Positions 39,001-51,294 of a stretch of DNA of 64,000 bases are shown here, piece by piece; within the stretch, counting starts at the first letter, position 1, and each line of letters opens with the position of its first letter. The position numbers were made by a program, and so were the translations under genes. Below the pieces are notes generated by a model. It saw nothing but the letters and a program-made list of their open reading frames with translations, was not told the origin of the DNA and did no database searches. Location: assembly GCA_947311845.1 (NCBI GenBank), contig CAMZMU010000107.1, positions 39,416,588-39,480,587 of the forward strand, read 5' to 3'. The stretch comes from Poa pratensis. Lineage: Eukaryota > Streptophyta > Magnoliopsida > Poales > Poaceae.

Positions 39001-41177
39001 TACTTTTTGGCATCAACGTATATGATCCTAAATTCCTAACTTAAGTTCTTATTATACTGGAAATATTGATCTGCATTGAGACCTGAGATCCATTGATTCA
39101 GTACACGTTGGGATATCTGATTCAGTGCTAATAGCTATTTGTAGTTATATATCTATCTCGTACTTGACGGCTTGCTGCATTAACGTTTTACATAACAATT
39201 TCTGGACTAACTAACATGGAGTACATTTCATCAGATCAAACTTCACACGCTTAGATTATCAGGGATTCTACACTATAATCCTGGAGAAAGGTGATGAAAT
39301 TCTATGTGTAGCATCTATCAGGTAACATACTTGGTTCATCAAGCCTTTTATAGGCGGTACACATTTTTTTTCCGTTTCTGCTTAGGTGTTGTCTGCTGTC
39401 ATAATTGCTTTACACATTATATTTAAGAGCGGCCGTGCATATGTAGGCAACATATTCCAGGCAATGACCCTTCGATGGGTCGAATATCTGGAGGTCTGCC
39501 AGTTATCCACTGTTAAGTAGTTTATACATACGTGTTGTAAACTATGCAGTACTGTGATTTGTCCTTGGTTATGTTTCTGTTTGGAGTTCAAATTCGAAAT
39601 ATTTTCTGAAGAAAACTTGTACATCCATGGTTCTTAGTTCTTATTGGCTGAATGTTGTTAATCTATGATATTGCAAACTTTTCATAATCGAATTTCTAGC
39701 ATGCAAACCTTGACTTGGTAATTATGTGTTGAAGCTTTTGGGCTTGTGGCACTGGGTATGCTCTTTTTAAAACCTGACTTCGTAATTCAGTGATTTCGTA
39801 AAATCTCTTAATGTTGTATAATAGTTACAATTCCAACTGGTGCAGGACAGGCACAACAATAGGTTAATTTTCTACACAGCTGATAATTATCTAACTTTCA
39901 GCTCACGAACTTGGCAGAATTTTCAAATAGATGAACTTTGTGTATTGGAAATTAGTTACTTCCCTCATGTGCAGCACCATGTTTATGGAATTCCCTTTAC
40001 TATCGTTTGCAGATTACATGGAACCAAAGCAGCCGAACTGCCTTTCATCGCTACTTGTTTGGATTATCGCCGAAAAGGGATGTGCCGAAGACTGTTGGAT
40101 ATCATTGAAAAGGTATATACACTAGAGTTCAGAAATCAGATTCAAGTCCTGATCCAAAATATGGACTTCTTGTGATCATGTACCACAATAACTTGTTCAT
40201 TATGATCTATTTAACAATAATTGTGTTGTCCAGTGTGTCATAACATTAGTCAATCTTATATGCATGCTTGCATATCTCGAATTAACCATGTGAATTTCAT
40301 ATACTTTTATTACAGATGTTGAGATCGTTCCATGTTGAGATGTTGGTCCTTTCCGCCATCCCAGAGTTGGTTAATACATGGGTCTCGGGATTTGGTTTCA
40401 AAGCTATCGAGGATGATGAGAAGAAACAACTCCGTAACATTAATTTGATGTTTTTTCCTGGGACATCCTTGCTGACCAAAAGATTAGATGGGACTATAAC
40501 TGCAAAACCAGGTCAATTGACTTATCCTACCACCATTAGCCATATTTTGTGCATCAGTCGTTATGCATTTGGACTTTGCATGCTGCATTCCTTCTGCCCT
40601 TACACCTTAGTAATCCTCGAATTTTTCCAACTATATGCAGAAAAGGAAAATGGTGCAAGTAAAGTTTCTGGATTAACTAATGGCAAGTGTTTCCCGAATG
40701 GGAAAGAAAACGAGCATCTTGAACTTGAACTGCCAGAGCAGTTGAATCCTGCGGTTGCAATGAATGGTTCATTCAGAACACTGAAACATGAATATAGCCC
40801 TGCAGCATGGTTCAATTCCACAAAGGTTTGTTTGATCAGCAATATGCGGCTTTAATTGTTTTTATGCAAAACCATGCTACTTTTGTTTGCCATAAGTGAT
40901 GCAGCTGTAAGATTTTATATAAAGAAACATCCAGAGAAAGGAAAAAATCCAGAGGAAGTCTTAGGCTGATATTCTTTTGTGTGGTCTGAATTTTTTTTTT
41001 GAATTCTTACATGTTGTTCCAAATATAATGGCTTGCACCTATGCATATAATCCACTTTCATCGATAATAATGGCCAAATCGACTTGTGTCTTGTTCTCAT
41101 ATTTTTCTGTTGTAACCATAACTTAAGCTGCATGACCTGTTGATGTTGTTTTGCAGCTAGCTGTTGGGGAAGTGTGA
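33052..41177 (+). CDS. PHD-finger / GNAT acetyltransferase, IDM1-like nuclear protein
   Basis: Predicted 1529-residue protein from nine exons: 33052-36603, 36794-36914, 37822-37907, 38280-38521, 39235-39321, 40013-40112, 40316-40511, 40641-40825, 41157-41177. All introns are GT-AG and phases agree. The N-terminal part has an MBD-like AGW block near residue 397 (IDM1 has such a domain). Four 49-residue repeats span residues 725-920 and basic NLS-like patches lie near 632 and 970-990. A TIFY/TPL-type linker domain spans about 990-1136 ([20 protein letters not shown]). The PHD finger starts at Cys1157 ([19 protein letters not shown]) and crosses intron 1, and a second Cys/His cluster ends near 1253. 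The GNAT fold lies in exons 4-7 with the acetyl-CoA loop [10 protein letters not shown]. In Arabidopsis, IDM1/ROS4 acetylates histone H3 to allow active DNA demethylation; the same substrate here is inferred. Start 33052 was chosen over the in-frame 32689 because MAAEEALGF... looks like the family N-terminus. The frame is intact. Confidence 0.85.
35224..35811 (+). repeat. Four tandem 147-bp coding repeats (49 residues each)
   Basis: Units at 35224-35373, 35374-35520, 35521-35667 and 35668-35811. Each encodes a variant of S-K-Q-M-S-x-LRGE-x-TVKEP-x-EH, then SEPDSNA, then NETVPIEM and HKxxPS. They lie in exon 1, in a charged, probably disordered linker between the N-terminal region and the zinc-finger/GNAT half. 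Length changes are whole codons, so the frame is kept. Confidence 0.9.
36915..37821 (+). other. Intron 2 with internal tandem duplications
   Basis: The exon 2/intron 2 junction area (about 36905-37016) is repeated, diverged, at about 37165-37270, including the donor as GCATGTAAGG at 37171-37180. A second pair is 37139-37170 and 37421-37453. The short unit ctttaaactcctctattga recurs near 37013-37095. The far end (37540-37700) resembles dispersed non-coding repeat sequence of unknown class. Confidence 0.7.
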
Positions 41178-42230
41178 TCTTCTCATGGAATCAAGCATCC
41201 AGCCTCCATCCTTGGTGGTCAATACACGTTAGGCAAAAACTGTCTCGCCGATCTACGGATGAACAATGATACCGAAGCCTGTTTCTGCGGTCATGCAACT
41301 CTTTCCAGGTATGATCCAAAGACTTGTCTGAAAGAAATCTGTCGCAACAGGGCATTTGGTAACTTTTCTTGCGAATTTTGGGGTGTATAGTCATATAGTA
41401 GAAGTGCTTGATTAGAAATCTCATGTTACAAGTTCAGCTTTTTAAACCGATCTGTGGTCAGTTTGAAAAGGTTGGTTGCATGCATCCTAGAATGACAAGT
41501 AGAAAGATGGGAGCACTAATTCTTGATCTGTAATTGTTTCTACTTTTCTGCTCTCTTTTTTTGTCTTACCATTGTTTTTATGCTCTGCGCAGCAACATTT
41601 TTGTAAAGGCGTCACTCACAAGTGGATTTGCACATTTTATCCGAGAATGTTTGTTGAACCGGAGATAAGACAGTAAAGCGTGTGAAAGGAATCAAAGAAA
41701 CCACAGCATGGCGGTTCTGTCACTCAAACATGCAAAAGGAGAGCTCCTGCGTGGCACTTGAAGCAGAGGAAAAGATTTGGACACGTGGGATTGGCAGTGC
41801 ACGAATACTCCTGATCAAGCCCTCGGCACAAAATGCTACTGTGGAGAACATTCGAGTATGTGAACCCTTCAAGGTATATATAGATGCATGCACTTTGGAG
41901 GCATCAGCAAATGAGCTATCGCAGCCCGGTCAAGTAAGCTTCCTCTCTGTTGGAAACAGAAGCCAAATTTGCACGTATCTTGGACTCAAGAGAGACCATG
42001 CGTCGCAAATGCTGGCAAACTGCTCGTCTTTTGCTGGGTTGTGCAAGCGTGGACTGCTCGTTGATACGGAAGCGCTTCAGTCGACCCGTTTCTTCCTCCT
42101 GGTGTGACACGTTACTAGGAACACTGCAAACAGCAGCGATTCAGTCTAGGCGATGTCATTGGATGTATGTTGCTGGACTTTGTAGCTTGTGTTGCACTGA
42201 ATCTGTATAAAACTTTGCACGATTGAAATA
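41178..42230 (+). other. Predicted 3' UTR of the PHD/GNAT gene
   Basis: After the stop at 41175-41177 no family-like coding continues. A possible 3' UTR intron runs from CCAG|GTATGATCC (about 41308) to GCGCAG|CAAC (about 41592). The frame at 41682-42107 has no recognisable domain and is treated as untranslated. The transcript end is not certain; 42210-42230 (tgtataaaact) is a plausible poly(A) area. Confidence 0.45.
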
Positions 42231-42586
42231 CCAGTGCGTATTATCGTCCCATTCGATGCGTTTGGCTTCTGTGTCGAGAGGAGTTTTCTGAACACTTTAA
42301 TATTTAATAAATATTAAAATTGTATTAAAACATCCATCTATTTTCTCCATACTGCAAAAACGGTATGCCCCTGTCAGGCTTAAGGGGGATATGTTCGATC
42401 ATGAAGATCCATTAGCAGCGAGAGCCTGACATCTTGTAATCTTGGTTGCTTCATTCTATAAAAAAAACAGTATGCCAATTTTGCATGCTCTCGAAAAAAA
42501 TCAAGCCCGAGTCTAGAGGCGAGCTCTACATGAAGCGCTGACTAAAGGTAGACAAAAAAATAATTAGCACGTTTTTTACCGGATAA
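42231..42586. other. Intergenic, nothing recognised
   Basis: AT-rich spacer. A short T/A-rich motif ending in a run of A at about 42462-42470 could be the tail of a small retroposon, but no target duplication was found. Confidence 0.5.
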
Positions 42587-42616
42587 CTAGCAGGTTGGCC
42601 CGCGCATTTGCACGGC
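42587..42616 (-). mobile_element. Helitron 3' end remnant
   Basis: On the minus strand a hairpin-like segment (42598-42616) precedes CTAG, followed by T, as at a Helitron 3' end. The stem has a bulge and a mismatch, and no matching 5' end (TCT...) was found to the right, so the element is truncated or its other end is degraded. Confidence 0.45.
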
Positions 42617-42845
42617 TAGACTTACCTTTTGTCCTTCATCTGGTTTGTGGATTATCTAACACATTCAAAAATTATAATGATAAGATATTTTCTTGTATTA
42701 TAATTAGTTAAAATAATAGAAAATATTGTTTCTTTAATATGTCCATGAAAAAATGTTCATATTATGTTTCGGCAGAAGCTTTTTCATGAAGGCGCTTCTC
42801 GTCCTGTATTTCCTTATATCCATCTATTTGTATATCTATTTATCC

Positions 42846-43253
42846 GGGAGAGGCGTTTTGGCTCCCGACTTCATATGCTCTTGTTATACTAAACGAAATT
42901 TTAAAAATAGTAAACATGTCCAAAAATTCTGAATTTTTTGGTGACAAACATATACATGTTTTGTAAATACGTGCAAAGTTTCGTGATGAAATGTCAGGTG
43001 AGCCATTCTGTGAAAAAATAACAAAATCAGTGCTACGAAAAAGTACGTTTTTGAAATTGGATTCGTCAATGGGTTTGTCCTTTTTGCACTGGGCATATCG
43101 AATGTCATTTCGCCACGAAACTTGGCACGTATGTTGGACATGGGTATGTGTTCGCGTCCAAAATTTTCAGAATTTTTTAACATGGTTTTCTGGTTTTAAA
43201 ATTTTGTTTAATAAATCAGGAGTACATGAGCTCAGGAGCCAAATTGAATTTCA
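42846..43253. mobile_element. MITE of about 410 bp with imperfect 30-bp TIRs
   Basis: The left end (TTTTGGCTCCCGACTTCATA) and the reverse complement of the right end (ATTTGGCTCCTGAGCTCATG) match over about 30 bases. Flanks TCTATTTAT and TCTATCTAC resemble a decayed 9-bp duplication, which would suggest a Mutator-type element. The interior is AT-rich and non-coding. Confidence 0.6.
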
Positions 43254-43540
43254 GTATCTATCTACCTTTATATATCTCTTTCTTTTGAATTATTATTGTC
43301 ATGTAGAAACTTTTATTTACAATATATGAACTACATATAACCCATGTTTAAAATAAATAATTCTAGTCAACATGTGCATGTCTTATTTTACATAAAATCG
43401 ACACTTTATTGATTAATAAACATAAATGCTCTTCCTGAATGCAATCGAGGGCAACACAAATTGAAAAATTACAAACTGGACATGAAGGACTACGCACAAC
43501 AAAAGTTGGCAAAACATTATTTTACGATTGTGATTTTTTG

Positions 43541-43655
43541 TACTCCCTCCGTCCAATAATAAATGTCTCAAGTTTGCCAAAATGTGGATGTTTCATGTCT
43601 AGATACAGTCATTTTTTGGCAAACTTGAGACAGTTATTATTGGACGGAGGGAGTA
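43541..43655. mobile_element. Stowaway MITE (Tc1/Mariner)
   Basis: Perfect terminal repeats CTCCCTCCGTCCAATAATAA and its complement, a 111-bp body, and TA target duplications at 43541-43542 and 43654-43655. It can fold into one long hairpin. This is the most common small element of grass genomes. Confidence 0.93.
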
Positions 43656-46042
43656 TTAAATGTAGTTGTTGAGCACACATACTTGTAAATGACAACAAAG
43701 TTCAATGCAATTGTGGTCACAATTTGTAGCCCTCTCTCTTCTCCTAGCTTTACTTTTCTCTCTTCCACTTCTTATGATTCGTTCATGGCTTTCGTTAACA
43801 TCCTGAAAAAAAAATCAAATCCAACATTCAGTGTATCGTACAAATATTCATGCAGTCTCCAGTAACATATTTCATTGACCGCACTGCAATTTAATTATTG
43901 ATGACATAGCAAGTAGCACTAATCACTTGAAGAGTAAGACAACCTAGTTATTTAACCCTATATATTCATTAAAATTTTAAAAAACAATTTCCTTGGCGTA
44001 CTGGATTGTACCATGGAGCTGGCACAATATAGTGTCTCACCCGTAGCCTCGGTGAAGATTTAATCGTTGTAGAACGGCGATCAATGAATCTAAAAATGTC
44101 CGATCGGTCGATGCTGCATCCTGGACCACCCGAAGCATCGGAACCGCGAAGCTCCTTCATGTGTGTGTGCTCCGTCTTGTGGTCACCGGAGACACCGGGT
44201 CTCCGCTAGGCAGGTGCCTCCGCTCGGCATGCCTTCGATTTGGGTCCCTGGCCTCTAAGCATTACGGGAAAAAAGAAGGTTTCTATGGTGTCAGTTCAAA
44301 AAATCCGCTGAGTGCCCAGTCCAAATAGACAGAGTCGCTGGATCTGCTCCTTCTAACAAAACAGCATAGGGTTTACCTTGAGCTCAATTTGGAATCGCGC
44401 TCCCTTGATACTCACATGGCGCCCTGCCGTTCACTGCATCCTTAACTTTGAATTACGCATGCAGATATCGAACTTCCTATCGAAGTAGTGAAACCAAATA
44501 CATATGTATTCTTTTGTTTAAATACTCCCTAGAAGAAAAAATCAGTTAGTGTTGGCCATTAGCATCCGTAATATATACCGGAAAACTTTAATTTCTGCCC
44601 TGAATAAAAGTACTTGGTAAACTCGCTTTACAAAAATCATAAACTGATATATACTTGGAACCAAAAAAGGTGGAACAGCAGTATTTCCATGGCTGATCCT
44701 TTCAAGATTTATGTCAAGTTCATGAAGATATGCAGATTAAAAAAGAACATACTACGAATCTTTTCTTGATTGTCCAATCTCTCCTGATCACTCCACTAAT
44801 TCCTGCATTAATGATCTGGAGCTTCAACCATATCAGGAGAGAGCTCACGTAATGAATCGATCTATGTATATTTTTCCAAATTCAACTCATACAATGCAGA
44901 TGAAGACAAGATATTTTAACAACACAACCTAGAACGTGTAAGACAAATATGTATAGTTGTCAAACATCAGCAAAACAACGAATCCAAACCTATTGCGGGT
45001 CACGAACATCTGTGATTAGGGCACATGTATAGATTCATGTACAGTAAATCTAGAGCATAATCAGAGTACAGGAAGTGTTAGGGGTACCGCTGCAGGTGTG
45101 GGTTCTTGGCCAATTACCAGGTTAATCTGAAGAGAAGATGACACCCATGAAGCTAGCTTTACTTAAAGCCTGCAACGCATCACAATCAGCTTCAAAGAGT
45201 GCATGTACGTCAGTACGTGGACGTTGTTTTTTTGTATCCATTAAATAAATCTATGAATTCCTGTACTGTAGAACAACAATTTCAATGAGCGAACTGCATC
45301 AACTTGCCGGTGTTCACTTCAATGTGCATATCCTGCAGAGTGCAGACGCGTAAACATTTGTACACGAAAAGCTGATAGTTAAGAAAACTTAGAAGATCGT
45401 AAGCCAGGCCATGCTTTATGCTTGCATCCTGCTTCTCCAGCATGAGCATGTACCAACCTTGCCGGTGTTAGATCATCCCGTTCCTATCGTAGCTGGGCTG
45501 TCGCTTTATGCATGGACTTTCCGATCCGGTGATCTGGACCGCGCAGAAACCAATCCTGGAGCCGATGCATGATGAGTGCTGTAGGCCAACGTACGGCCTT
45601 TTTCCGCTGCGTCCTGTGAGTATTGGACGGGAGAGTGCGGCTCTCCATCTCGTCGGCGTGGCTGACCGCTGACACCTTGTCGGCGACGACAGAGCAAAGC
45701 GAAGCAGCCAGTCGAGTGCTCCTCGCCGATGGCCCGTCTGCTGCCAGCCGAGACGGCAGATCGCCTGGTTCCATGTCTGTTCCGTCCCCGTCCTTGATGC
45801 GATGATTGCATATATCTGTAGAATTAAGATGCCGATACGATCTCTCCCATGGAGGAAGGTTTTGCTTTTCCTTTCCTTTTGTAACACCCTGATGGGCTAG
45901 TTTGTAGACGTGAAGAAGGACACTGTATTCTTTGGTTAGCACTGCTACCGGCCGAAAAGTACGAAGTGCTAATCTCGGCCGTTGGACTTTATTTGATTTT
46001 GTCCAGCTAATCTTAACCATTGGTTGTCCTGTGTTTTAATTA
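43656..46042. other. Intergenic region with an unassigned GC-rich segment
   Basis: Mostly AT-rich with no gene. At 45468-46020 three overlapping minus-strand frames (up to 178 residues) and one plus-strand frame (45623-45805) share a moderately GC-rich stretch. None has a recognisable domain or splice pattern, so it may be a gene fragment or chance. Nothing else was seen. Confidence 0.45.
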
Positions 46043-49000
46043 TCTATACTACTATTAAAAGAGCAAACATTATCGGATACATTAAATCTATAGCATTTAT
46101 TATTGTATCAACGACTCAGATTGCTCCGCTGATGTTGAGCAGCTCAACACATCCCCACGAAACGTTATTTTTGTGTTAGGGAGATCAATCGCCTGCTGAT
46201 CCGTCTCCCGTCCGGCTTGCTGCTGCGTAGCGTACAAGGATGAAGGATTTGTGGCCGGAATTGAACTGGACGTATAGCCAAACCTCTCTGAAACCGATCG
46301 GACCGATCACCATCACGGTGCAGCGATGACAGGGCACGAGATCAACCGGCCGCTGGCGGCGGCACAATAAATTACGCATCATGCCACCTATAAGTGAAAA
46401 ACGATTCGTGCCCTGTAAAAATAGAAAAGAAAGAGCTCACGCACGCGAAAAAAAGAGCACGGAGAGCTGGGACGCCAACACCATCGCGCGCCGGCGGCAA
46501 GCCGCCCCTCCCTGGCCGCCTCTGTGGCCCCCACCGGCGGCCCTGCCTCTCACCTCCGCCACCATCCTCTCCCTCACGGCCACCTTCTGCGCGCTCTCCT
46601 CTCTCTTGGCCTCCTCCGCCTCCACGCGCTCCCACCAGCCATCAAGTCCGCGGCGGCGCTGCAGAGACCACCATGGCCGACGCTCGCCTGGCCGGGGATG
46701 GCCGGGGAGAGCCGCGCCGGTGCCAGTGGCCCAGGCTGAGGTGCCACCGGCTTCGCCTTGCGCTTAGCCTTGATACTGTAGTGGCGTGGGGACGGGATGG
46801 AGCTGGGGGTGCGCGCCATGGCTCCTGCCCACACGGGAGCTGCGGGAGTACCCGGCGTGGAGCGGCGGGTGATTGTGGCCGGAGGTGGCGCCGCCCCTCT
46901 GAAGCCCTGCGCCATCCCTCGGCCGACGCCGTCGTGTGCGCCCTACGCCGCCACTGCGTCGTCGCCGTGTGCGGTCTGCGCTCCCATGGCGCCGTGGCCG
47001 GGGCTCGAGTTCGCTCGTGCCATGGCCGACGCTTGCCCATGGCCCGCGCCCGCGGCTGGCCACCCGCGTCGTCGAGGCCGCCCCGTCCATCCTGTGCGTC
47101 GACGACTTCCGCAGCTGGCCGGCCTTCCGCGACCGTTTCCGGCGCGACGAGCCGGCGCAGAGGCACGCGCTGCTGCCGCGCAGTTCATGGCCAACGTGGT
47201 GGAGTCCGGCGCGGCGGAGCGGGTGCTGCCGCTTCCCTCCCCACCTCGCCGCCCGCCACGAATCGGAGCCGGCGGTGGAGCAAGAAGGCCGGGCGGCTCG
47301 CCGGAGAGAAAGGGGATCGGGCCGCTGTGATGGGATCGAGATTTTTTGAGATGAAGATGGGAGAGAGAGAAAGCGCAGAGCACATGCGCGACCTGGGTGA
47401 GTGGATGTCGTGCGTGGTGTGGCCTCTGTGCGTGGGTACGTGGTGTGGCCTGGGGACTCTGTGCGTGGCGGGCTGGCTGGCTGCATGGTGTGGCATGTGT
47501 GTCAGTGTGCTGTGTGCGTGGGCCGTGGGGACTGGATTGGGTGAGGCAATCACATGACCGGTTCACATGTTGTCGGGTCTGCGGGTTGGCGGGTACTGGT
47601 TCGGTATTCTCATACCCGCCTCCACTAGACCCGGCGGGTCTTTTTCTTCACCAGACCCTCCCATTTAATGCGTGTACCCGTCGGGTTAGCGGGTTTCGTG
47701 TACCCATTGCCATCCGTATGTGTAGGTGGTGGTGGTTACGATGGACGCGGTTGACCGAGGGCGAGGCCCGGGCACGCCCGACGGCGATGATCACGGCTAA
47801 CGCGCAACACAGCAGCCTTCTAGGCTTCGTCGGCAATGATGGATTTGGCTTGAGTCTGAAACCCAGGAGCGACGAAATCTTATCATGTTAGCCTGGACAG
47901 TCTCGGCTGGCGTGAAAGTGCGGTCTCGTTGTCGCTGTGGTTACTACTAGCTTTCCTTTGATAAGCTGACCGCGATGGCACATTATCAACACTTAAAAGA
48001 ATTAATAAATATAGATTAATGAAATTCGAAGAGTGATAACTCGAGAGTCCATTAAAATGAAAGTGCAAACCGTAGAAACAATTTTTCTTTGAGAGACTAT
48101 AAATTACATATAGAGAATCAAATTTGACCAGGTAATCAAAAACTGGTCAATTGAGGACAGGGTTACAATAGTCCATAGATTTTTTTTTTGAGTGATCCAA
48201 AACTTAATTTGTTTTTCTCGCCCGTTGCAACGCAAGGATGCACGGTTGTGCGAGACGGCCGACAAAACACCATGTAGCGCAAGGAACATGAAGGATTGGA
48301 GACCACTGGATATCAAGCAGAGGAAGCAGAGAGATTACTTGGAGGGGTCTCATCGTTCAGATTTGAGAGGGTGATCAGTTTCCGCAAAAACTCAAAAAAA
48401 AAGTCAGTTTCCGCAGGCATCCCTTGGTGCCGGCGGCACCAGCGCGTCGCCGGGTGGACACCCTGAGTACCAAGAGTCACGTTGCCGGTGGTGAATCGCC
48501 TTCAGCATCGCGGGAACACCCCGAGCCTGTCGGCACTCGATGTCCATAGCGACGCTGGAGTGGTGAAATTTCATAGGAGACCGAAGTAAACCCCAACCAG
48601 TATGAGACGTCTGTAAGTTCTCAACAAATCAGGTAAACCTCAACTTGAGAGCACAAGGATCTGAATAAAATGATCTGTTCTTCGCTCATGTGTTGATTTA
48701 ATGCATGGATGTGGAATTAAAAATTAGGAATTAAGATGAAAATATGAGACCATCAGTTTGGGATAATAATCATAATAATCGAGACGACAGGCACCATTTT
48801 GCGCCCTTTCTTTCAGGTTTAGAGTATGACATCCTGTATATAATCATATATGTACACAAACACCCACACACACACTTCAGAATTCCAGCGTGCGCATAAA
48901 CATGGTTTTATATGTGTTCATATCGGATTTTATGCTTAGGAGGACCTCTCAGATGAGATGCCATCGTTTATATATCAGGAACGAAGAACTAAAAGTTGAG

Positions 49001-50824
49001 AAAAGCATTGGCATCAGAAGTGGAGAAGTATTACATAAATAAATGTTTGACCATGTGGGTTGCAGCAAGATACTGTAATCTTTTCCCTTGTGTTGATACA
49101 TTAAATCTGAGTCTTTGCGGGTAATTACAAATGATTGCCACCGCTAAAAGAAAAGAAAACGCTTGAAATCGGAACCGATCCGGGACGGCGATCGGTCACC
49201 ATGAGCCGCACGCGCGTTCAGCTTTCTCTCATGTCTCCTTCTGACACGTCCCCCTTCGGGGCTGGATGCGCTGTACTGAAAGTCTCGACTGGACTCTAAC
49301 TCCGAACTCAAGCAGGACACGAAGCCGTCCCTAAATACGCCTCCCAAGAGCGTGGTAGCATGTAGGCCACGCAACCGTCGCGGCGGACATCATCGACGGG
49401 CTCAGCGCAGAGGGAGACTCTAAGGGCGCACCACATCCTCACCGGACGAGCGGCGAGCGGATGCAGGAGACCGGCTCGGCGGATAGGAGCTCGGCGACGA
49501 GCAGGTGCTTCCTCGCCGGCAAGCGACGCGTGGTGCTGCAGCTGGCTCCGCTGCTGAGGCGTGAGGAAAGTTATGGGCTTATGGCCCCCTCCAACATGAT
49601 ATTTTGGCTAATCCTGTCTCCGCCATTGTCCACGGCTGAGCACAACTATGGCTGTCGGGACACGAGAACATAGCGGCGATGCAGACTCGGGATTTTGCCC
49701 GAACAATTTGGTGGTGGCGTGCGATGGAAGAAGCAGAGAAGAGGAAAGTATCAGTTTTGCTCCAGGCTCGAGACAAACTAGGGGCTTATGGCGAGCTGCG
49801 CCGCCGGAGGATGTGCGGCGACGACGCTTGAGGACGGCGAGGATTTCACACAAAGCGTAGGAATTCGTTCATGTGCAGGCGCCGCCGTCCCTAGGCCCTA
49901 GCAGGCACTGTCATCCCCGCGGAATCGTCGTATTCCCTAACGTCTTCCTCAACCTGTTGATGCTGCTGCTTTTGCTATGTCCTGTCGCTATAAAAAAATC
50001 ATGTGCTGCTGGGTACAAGATCTGGCGAGAATTCTTTCGACATTCGTTCAGAGACCATCACGGTGGGCTTGTCATTGCAACTTTGCGAGTGCAGGCAAAG
50101 CAGACGGAATCCAGGAAGCAGGATGCGTTCAGTGCAGACTGCGCATGGTGTGTGCCGTAGACATAGCATACGTACCTCAATTGCAAGAAAATGGCATCCA
50201 ACCAGATACAGTTTGCTGCATGCACAATTTAGAGGCAGGTTGGTTTTTCTCCACCTCTAGAATACGTAATATTAAGCTTTGCTAATCCTCAAAATTTATC
50301 CATGTTAAAAGATAGTTATGCTTTGGAAAAGAGGAGCACGCAAAGAAGGTAGCATCTCATAACGTATCATCACTGCTCAAAACTGGAAGCTATTTTATTG
50401 GCATAATTCCTCATTCATCTACATTCTACAATATGGTCAATGGTGTGGCCACCTAATGGATTTTCTGGCGATGTGCTAAATATGAAATTAAATTATTTAG
50501 ATATTTTTGAATCTATTCCATGCCGAGCCCGGAAAGCGGTGCGAACGGGGCTGGGGTCACCTTCTTGAGGGCCGATGGGGTTCCGATGAGCCGGATTCAT
50601 GTATCTGACATCAAATGAGTGAGATCGCAACCGTCATGGACGACCGGAGGAGCTGGCGTCTTCACGTACATGATTCCCTCTCGGCCGGACGCGCCGCCCG
50701 ATAGCGACGCAGTGTTCTACTGATTTTGGTTATGACATGTGAATGTTGCTTCACATGAAAGCTTTGAGGTCGACGCTTACATATGCTACATGATGTTTAA
50801 ATAAGTATCCTTGTCTTTGCAATA

Positions 50825-50986
50825 TACTCACTTTGTTTTTAAATATAAGATGGTTTAGTCTTTCTCCACATTTACATGTATACAAATGCAACTACACATG
50901 TTTTAGTGTGTATGTCACTCATTTTAGTGTGGATCTAGACAATATGTACAATATCTAAAACATCTTATATTAAAAAACAGAGTGAG
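50825..50986. mobile_element. Degenerate Stowaway-like MITE
   Basis: Terminal repeats CTCACTTTGTTTTTAAATAT and its imperfect complement, flanked by TA (50823-50824 and 50987-50988). It is shaped like the MITE at 43541 but of a different, older family. Confidence 0.65.
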
Positions 50987-50997
50987 TATATGCCGTT

Positions 50998-51114
50998 CTT
51001 GTAATAGTAGGCCCTTTTCCGTTCCTGTTTTTACTTTGGCCTAGGACTTGTTATGTCTGCTTCTTCTATATCAATATAAAGGCAATGCTTTTGCCTCGTT
51101 TCAAAAAAAAAAAC
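50998..51114 (+). mobile_element. LINE-like 3' tail fragment
   Basis: A short segment ending ...ATATAAAGGCAATGCTTTTG and a run of A, the form of many grass LINE 3' ends. No coding part is left and no target duplication was found. Confidence 0.4.
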
Positions 51115-51294
51115 AGAGGGAGTATCATTCCTACTTGTAAATTGTCCGTTTAAGCGTGAAGACGTGCGTTGCACGTACATGCCAACTAGTATAATAGATT
51201 ACCAAAGTTATTGTTAGCAAGTAATAACAGTTCAGCTGCGTGGGCAAATGGGCTTTGAGCTCGTGGGCCCCTCAACTGGTGAACTATAATAGTA

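Larger units (their letters stand above)
46043..51189 (+). mobile_element. Candidate Helitron (5.1 kb) carrying GC-rich unassigned sequence
   Basis: The start TCTATACTACTATTAAAAGA after an A is a typical grass Helitron 5' end. The end, a hairpin ACGTGC-GTT-GCACGT (51162-51176) followed 13 bases later by CTAG and a host T, is a typical 3' end. No empty site is available, so pairing of these ends is inferred. Inside are a GC-rich block (46430-47340) with several overlapping frames up to 387 residues, a GT-rich strand-biased stretch (47399-47530), a Helitron-like hairpin without CTAG (48214-48245), a CA microsatellite (48853-48873), another GC-rich block (49150-49860), a decayed Stowaway and a LINE tail. 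No Rep/helicase was found. Confidence 0.5.

Noticed and set aside
46394..47557. 387-residue plus-strand frame and overlapping frames on both strands
   Set aside because: GC-rich DNA with few stops; no domain, no clear splice pattern, several competing frames.
48214..48245. Helitron-like hairpin (CCCGTTGCAACGC...)
   Set aside because: No CTAG terminus follows within the usual distance; not used as an element end.
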